From assembly GCA_049325575.1 (NCBI GenBank), contig JBMOLK010000184.1, positions 1 to 10,024 on the forward strand: a stretch of DNA of 10,024 nucleotides, in the 5' to 3' direction. Positions 6,297-10,024 of the stretch are shown piece by piece. The notes under the pieces are model-generated. The model did not search any database, was not told the origin of the DNA, and saw only the letters and a program-made list of their open reading frames with translations. Every line of letters begins with the position of its first letter. Positions within the stretch are counted from its first letter, which is position 1. The DNA is from JBMOLK01 sp049325575 (lineage in GTDB: Bacteria; Bacillota; Clostridia; Acetivibrionales; Acetivibrionaceae). A program made the position numbers and the translations under genes.

Positions 6297-7244
6297 GTGA
6301 AATATATTAAGCTGGGTAATACAGGTATAGAAGTTTCCAGACTTTGTTTTGGAGGACTTATTATAGGACCACTTCAAGCAAATCTTTCTCCCGAGCATGG
6401 GGCTGATATAATTTTAAAAGCTGTGGAGCTTGGTGTAAACTTTATTGATACGGCTGAACTTTATGGTACCTATCCTCATGTCAGAGAAGCGTTAAAAAAA
6501 TCCAGAAAAGAAATTGTTGTAGCAACAAAGTCATATGCATATTCCAAAGAGTCTGCCAAAGACAGTGTGGAAAAAGCCAGGAGGGAAATGGATATAGATG
6601 TTATAGATATTTTTTTGCTGCATGAACAGGAAAGCCGGCTAACACTGCAGGGGCACAGAGAGGCCTTGGAATACTATCTTTCAATGAAGGATAAGGGTGT
6701 CATTAAAGCTGTTGGAGTATCGACCCATAATATTGAAGTAGTTGAAGCATGTGCATATATGTCTGAAGTTGATGTGATTCATCCTATTGTCAACAAGCAG
6801 GGAATAGGCATAGGAGATGGAAGCATGGATGAAATGCTTGGTGCTGTGAAGAAGGCATTTGATAAAGGAAAAGGTATTTACAGCATGAAGCCACTTGGTG
6901 GGGGAAATTTGATAAAATCATATGAAGATTGTATGGAGTATGTTCTGAATATTCCCTATATACATTCAATAGCACTTGGTATGCAGTCTTTTGAGGAAGT
7001 TATCATGAATGTTTGTGTATTTAACGGAGAGGATATACCAGATGAGACCAGATCATCGTTAGAAAGCGTAAAGAGAAGACTCCATATAGACTGGTGGTGC
7101 GAGGGCTGCGGTAAATGTGTAAAGAGATGTAAGCAGGGAGCACTTAGTATTGTTGATAAAAAAGCTAAAGTAATGGAAGATAAGTGTGTTTTATGCAGTT
7201 ATTGCGCAAGTGTGTGTTCGTCGTTTGCCATTAAAGTTTGCTGA
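6297..7244 (+). CDS. Aldo/keto reductase with C-terminal 2[4Fe-4S] ferredoxin domain
   Basis: A 315-residue predicted oxidoreductase. The N-terminal aldo/keto reductase barrel (about 1-260) keeps the full catalytic tetrad: D51 and Y56 (FIDTAELYG), K78 (VATKSY) and H109 (FLLHEQE). The C-terminus carries two ferredoxin-type clusters, C268/C271/C274/C278 and C297/C300/C303/C307. The second lacks the usual proline after its last cysteine. The family (COG1453-type) is common in anaerobes; the substrate and electron partner are unknown. The start is uncertain: GTG 6297 gives MKYIKLGNTGIEVSRLCFGG, which fits family N-termini, while GTG 6288 and TTG 6285 are in frame upstream and the ribosome binding site is weak. 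It ends 24 bp before ruvX, whose ribosome binding site lies in that gap, so both are probably co-transcribed. Confidence 0.9.
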   Translation: MKYIKLGNTGIEVSRLCFGGLIIGPLQANLSPEHGADIILKAVELGVNFIDTAELYGTYPHVREALKKSRKEIVVATKSYAYSKESAKDSVEKARREMDIDVIDIFLLHEQESRLTLQGHREALEYYLSMKDKGVIKAVGVSTHNIEVVEACAYMSEVDVIHPIVNKQGIGIGDGSMDEMLGAVKKAFDKGKGIYSMKPLGGGNLIKSYEDCMEYVLNIPYIHSIALGMQSFEEVIMNVCVFNGEDIPDETRSSLESVKRRLHIDWWCEGCGKCVKRCKQGALSIVDKKAKVMEDKCVLCSYCASVCSSFAIKVC

Positions 7245-7268
7245 TAATGGATATTATTGGAGGTTTGT

Positions 7269-7691
7269 ATGAGGATAATGGGCATTGACTATGGAGACAG
7301 CAGGATAGGAATAGCAGTTAGTGACCCTTTGGGATGGACAGCTCAAGGGGTGGAGACTATTAACTGGAAATATGATCTGGAGGTTCCTATAAAGAGGATA
7401 TCTGAATTGATTAAACAATATCAGATTCAAAAGCTAATCATTGGTTTTCCTAAAAACATGAATGGAACAGTAGGCCCAAGAGGAGAAAAGACTTTAGAGT
7501 TTATTGATCTTTTAAAAAATAAAATAGAAGATATGGAAATCATCAAATGGGATGAAAGATTGACTACTGTTGCAGCAAACAGGACAATGCAGGAAATAGG
7601 TGTAAAAAAGTCAAAAAAGAAGCTGGTTGTGGATCAAATTGCAGCAGTTTATATATTGCAAGGCTATTTGGACAGCCAGACACAAAAATAA
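7269..7691 (+). CDS. ruvX: RuvX/YqgF family RNase H-fold nuclease
   Basis: A 140-residue RNase H-fold protein of the RuvX/YqgF family, annotated as a putative Holliday-junction resolvase; in E. coli it is linked to 5' processing of pre-16S rRNA. Acidic catalytic candidates are in the expected places: D7 (GIDYGDSRIGIAVSDP), E96 (WDERLTT) and D122 (VVDQIAA). The IIGFPKNMNGTVGPRGEK loop is also typical. ATG at 7269 is chosen because GGAGG (7259-7263) lies 5 nt upstream; an in-frame TTG at 7257 would overlap that site. It follows the reductase gene closely. No strong terminator was seen after it, and the DUF1292 gene 137 bp downstream has its own promoter. Confidence 0.94.
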   Translation: MRIMGIDYGDSRIGIAVSDPLGWTAQGVETINWKYDLEVPIKRISELIKQYQIQKLIIGFPKNMNGTVGPRGEKTLEFIDLLKNKIEDMEIIKWDERLTTVAANRTMQEIGVKKSKKKLVVDQIAAVYILQGYLDSQTQK

Positions 7692-7765
7692 TTCTTAGAA
7701 AATTATTACCTTTGTTTTAAATGAATATGTATGATGCATTAAAGGAAAAATATTAGTTAGTACTA

Positions 7766-7794
7766 CTGGAATTAATAAAATGTTATGGTATAAT
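7766..7794 (+). promoter_or_regulatory. Extended -10 promoter of the DUF1292 gene
   Basis: TATAAT at 7789-7794 is preceded by TGG, giving an extended -10 (TGnTATAAT). A weak -35, CTGGAA (7766-7771), is 17 bp upstream. Transcription should start near 7801, about 28 nt before the ATG, allowing expression of the DUF1292 gene apart from ruvX. Confidence 0.6.
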
Positions 7795-7828
7795 TTATAT
7801 TTATAATGGCTAACGGGAGGTATAGACT

Positions 7829-8119
7829 ATGACTGAAGAAAGAGATGACCTGGTTGTTTTGGTGGATGAAAACGGAGAAGAAGTTGAATTTGAACATTTG
7901 GATACCATTGATTTTAACGGTAGCGAGTATGTAGTTCTCTTACCCGTCGATCAAGCTGATGAAGAGGCGGATATGGAAGAGGTAGTTATTCTTAAGATTG
8001 AACATGGTCCTAATGGAGAGGATAGCTTTATAACTGTTGATGATGATAGCGAACTGGATGCTGTCTTCGAAGAATTTAAGACCAGATTGGAAGAAGAATA
8101 CGAGTTTGAAGAGAGCTAA
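7829..8119 (+). CDS. DUF1292 family acidic protein (YrzB-like)
   Basis: A 96-residue, strongly acidic, soluble protein of the DUF1292 family. The family core is visible: VVLVDENGEEVEFEHLDTIDFNGSEYVVLLP, followed by EEVVILKIEHGPNGEDSFITVDDDSELDAVFEEF. No enzymatic motif or membrane segment is present. Its role is unknown, but DUF1292 genes commonly follow ireB and ruvX in Firmicutes, which matches the order here. The start ATG follows GGGAGG (7815-7820) with 8-nt spacing. It has its own extended -10 promoter and a strong terminator, so it can be a single-gene unit. Confidence 0.92.
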   Translation: MTEERDDLVVLVDENGEEVEFEHLDTIDFNGSEYVVLLPVDQADEEADMEEVVILKIEHGPNGEDSFITVDDDSELDAVFEEFKTRLEEEYEFEES

Positions 8120-8132
8120 AATTTGAAGAATG

Positions 8133-8175
8133 CCCGGGCTTGGTAGAGTTTTGTACTTAAGCTTGGGTTTTTTTT
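8133..8175 (+). terminator. Intrinsic terminator of the DUF1292 gene
   Basis: A 9-bp stem, CCCGGGCTT (8133-8141) with AAGCTTGGG (8159-8167), two pairs being G-U, is followed by eight T residues (8168-8175). The arms are separated by 17 nt. Confidence 0.8.
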
Positions 8176-8310
8176 ATTATTACAGGCCGGGAGTTTCATG
8201 AGTTTTGAACACTAATGTATTCTTTGGATTTCCGGTTTATGTAAGAGGATTTTGAGAATTCTTGTAGAAGTACTAATTGTATACTTAACAAAAGATAATG
8301 GGGGATTCAA

Positions 8311-9429
8311 ATGCTTAAGGTTTCAGTATTAAGTAAGTGTATTTTGTTATCATTATTGGTTGCTTTGATGGCTTTTACCACAGCGTGCAGCCAAAGCAGC
8401 AGCACAAGCAGCAGTTTGGATAATGAAGGCTCTAGCGCAGCAGCTACTCCCTATGAAGGTCCGCCGGAAGACAATATCAATTCGGATCAGGTTCAGCCTG
8501 AAGCAAGCAGTAGTCCGACACCAGGGGAAAAAGACAATGCAGAAAAAACCTTTGCAGTTCCAACTGAAGGAGTAAGGCCATATGCTGTGATGATAGATAA
8601 TGAGGGTACCAGGCCTTTGCCGCAGGGAGGTTTGAACCTGGCACAGGTTATTTATGAAATGATTGCAGAGGGCGGAGAGACCAGGTTGATGCCTGTTTTT
8701 TGGGAACAGAATCCTACAATGATAGGACCTGTCAGAAGTTCAAGACACTATTTTCTGGATTACTCAATGGAACATGATGCAATTTACGTTCACTTCGGGT
8801 GGAGTCCAATGGCTATGAAGGATATTCCAAAGTTTAAAATAAATAATATCAATGGTGTTTCAAATGGCGGGGAGATATTCTGGGACTTGACAAAAGACAG
8901 GGGAAACTGGCAGGACTCATATACTTCTATGGAAAAAATAAAGGGCTATGTAGAAAAGGTTAAATACAGGACGAAAACAGAAAAGAAGCCTGTATTCAAG
9001 TATTCCGGCGAAGATTTGGAGCTGGCAGGCGACATGAAGGCCGAAAAGATTAGCTTGAGATACTCAGCAGGGTACACTTGCGGGTTTACATATGATTCTG
9101 ACAAAAAGTTGTACCTAAGGCTTAGAAAAGGCAAACCCCAAATGGAAAGGGTATCAGGTGAGCAGCTTACAGCGAAAAACATCATTATTCAAAAAGTTAA
9201 AAGTTATTCTATAAAGGGCGATGATAAAGGAAGACAGGAAGTCAATACCGTTGGCAGCGGAGAAGGCTTCTTTGTTACAAACGGCAAATATATAAAGATA
9301 AGCTGGTCAAAGCCGTCAAGGACTGAAAAGACCAGGTATGTTGATGGTGAAGGAAATGAAATAGTACTTAATCCAGGGCAAACCTGGGTTCAGATAGTTC
9401 CTGCAGCAGGCAAGGTAGAAATTGAATGA
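8311..9429 (+). CDS. DUF3048 lipoprotein (YerB-like)
   Basis: A 372-residue predicted lipoprotein exported and anchored outside the membrane. Residues 1-25 form a signal peptide with a hydrophobic core (ILLSLLVALMAF). TTAC at 23-26 would be the lipobox with C26 the lipidated residue, although the -3 position is Thr rather than Leu. Residues 27 to about 80 are a low-complexity Ser/Pro/Glu linker. The N-terminal DUF3048 domain follows (about 85-220), with VRPYAVMIDN, GGLNLAQVIYEMIAEGGETR and GPVRSSRHYF (from 139). The C-terminal DUF3048 domain is at about 235-365. B. subtilis YerB has this architecture; the function is not established. The ATG follows GGGGGAT. It is flanked by terminators on both sides, so it is probably monocistronic; no convincing promoter was found in 8176-8310. 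Confidence 0.93.
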   Translation: MLKVSVLSKCILLSLLVALMAFTTACSQSSSTSSSLDNEGSSAAATPYEGPPEDNINSDQVQPEASSSPTPGEKDNAEKTFAVPTEGVRPYAVMIDNEGTRPLPQGGLNLAQVIYEMIAEGGETRLMPVFWEQNPTMIGPVRSSRHYFLDYSMEHDAIYVHFGWSPMAMKDIPKFKINNINGVSNGGEIFWDLTKDRGNWQDSYTSMEKIKGYVEKVKYRTKTEKKPVFKYSGEDLELAGDMKAEKISLRYSAGYTCGFTYDSDKKLYLRLRKGKPQMERVSGEQLTAKNIIIQKVKSYSIKGDDKGRQEVNTVGSGEGFFVTNGKYIKISWSKPSRTEKTRYVDGEGNEIVLNPGQTWVQIVPAAGKVEIE

Positions 9430-9456
9430 CAAGCTTTAATGTGTTTAAAGAAGCAT

Positions 9457-9482
9457 AAAAGAGGCATATACTGCCTCTTTTT
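9457..9482 (+). terminator. Intrinsic terminator of the DUF3048 gene
   Basis: A perfect 10-bp stem, AAAAGAGGCA (9457-9466) with TGCCTCTTTT (9472-9481), with a 5-nt loop, starting 27 bp after the stop codon. The T-run is the end of the right arm plus one T. Confidence 0.85.
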
Positions 9483-9547
9483 ATTAAATAACATATTTTT
9501 ATAACTAAAGTATAAGTTTTTGAGCCTTTGACAGTGAGGTGTAATAA

Positions 9548-9919
9548 GTGTTTAAAAAGCCTGTTAAAAGAATTGAAAGGCGTAGGGGACCCGATATCTG
9601 GGTTAAGTCCATAGGTTGGGCAAAACTTACTGCGTGGCTTTTAGCCCTATCTATTGTTATCATACTATCAGTTGCTAAACCACAGATTGAGACTTTTTTT
9701 GACAGGATGTTCCAAGTAGCTGTTGGAAAAACATGGAATTATAGTTTGGTGCAAAGGGCTTTATATATGACAGTTTTATTGTTGTTTATTTGTATTAGTG
9801 CACTTGTAATAAACTCTAAAAGAAAAAGACGGAAGGACGACCATTATAGTATTTCGCTTATAGCTTTCGGAGTATTTTCAATAGTAATAATTATAGTGTA
9901 CTTGTTAAATGTCCTTTAA
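9548..9919 (+). CDS. Small protein with three predicted membrane segments, unknown function
   Basis: A 123-residue protein that I do not recognise. The N-terminus is strongly basic (KKPVKRIERRR). Three hydrophobic stretches follow: about 24-43 (KLTAWLLALSIVIILSV), 70-89 (LYMTVLLLFICISALVI) and 101-122 (YSISLIAFGVFSIVIIIVYLLN). A basic cytoplasmic-type segment, NSKRKRRKDD, separates the last two, so the N-terminus and this loop are both likely inside, with a short outer loop (about 45-68) between segments one and two. GTG at 9548 has GAGG (9536-9539) 8 nt upstream. It sits behind the DUF3048 terminator and is not obviously part of an operon. Codon use resembles the neighbours. No terminator was found downstream, and nothing is recognised in 9920-10024. 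Confidence 0.75.
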   Translation: MFKKPVKRIERRRGPDIWVKSIGWAKLTAWLLALSIVIILSVAKPQIETFFDRMFQVAVGKTWNYSLVQRALYMTVLLLFICISALVINSKRKRRKDDHYSISLIAFGVFSIVIIIVYLLNVL

Positions 9920-10024
9920 AACTTTTCTGATTATTAACAGAGTGCTTACAAATAGGATGGGTTTTATAGTTTACTTGTTTATACCATACTAATTTTGGAA
10001 ACCATAATATAAGTTGGTGTTGCT

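Noticed and set aside
9920..10024. Promoter or start of another gene at the right edge
   Set aside because: Sequence is AT-rich with no clear -35/-10 pair, ribosome binding site or frame before the window ends.

Overview
The window looks like chromosomal DNA of a low-GC anaerobic Firmicute of class Clostridia, probably near Ruminiclostridium/Acetivibrio. The reasons are AT-rich sequence, strong GGAGG-type ribosome binding sites, U-tract intrinsic terminators, an ireB-ruvX-DUF1292 cluster, a DUF3048 (YerB-like) lipoprotein, and an aldo/keto reductase fused to a two-cluster ferredoxin domain. The species assignment is inference. There are eleven convincing protein genes, ten on the + strand and one on the - strand. 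No tRNA, rRNA, CRISPR array, transposase or phage gene was recognised.

Layout. 1-140: a repeat of about 105 nt (copy 1). 181-732: HD-domain hydrolase. 733-1063: a long gap with a candidate structured RNA (about 837-963), then an oddly spaced ribosome binding site for rnr. 1064-3301: RNase R. 3316-3774: a DUF523 protein directly behind it, apparently starting at ATT. 3791-4018 (-): an HPr-like protein without the phosphocarrier histidine. 4019-4357: divergent promoters and repeat copy 2 in inverted orientation. 4358-5665: MtaB, a tRNA ms2t6A methylthiotransferase. 5874-6143: IreB/ReoM. 6297-7244: aldo/keto reductase-ferredoxin. 7269-7691: RuvX. 7829-8119: DUF1292 protein. 8311-9429: DUF3048 lipoprotein. 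9548-9919: an unrecognised protein with three membrane segments.

The genes are mostly housekeeping: RNA decay and processing (rnr, ruvX), tRNA modification (mtaB), and cell-wall control (ireB). Most short units end in clear terminators. The ireB-ruvX-DUF1292 order conserved in Firmicutes is kept, but the reductase sits between ireB and ruvX, behind two tandem terminators. The parts not explained by known genes are the inverted pair of two-hairpin repeats (about 90% identical by hand alignment) and the compact RNA-like fold upstream of rnr, which has a TATAAT box in front and a T-rich end. No clearly new multi-gene system is visible.
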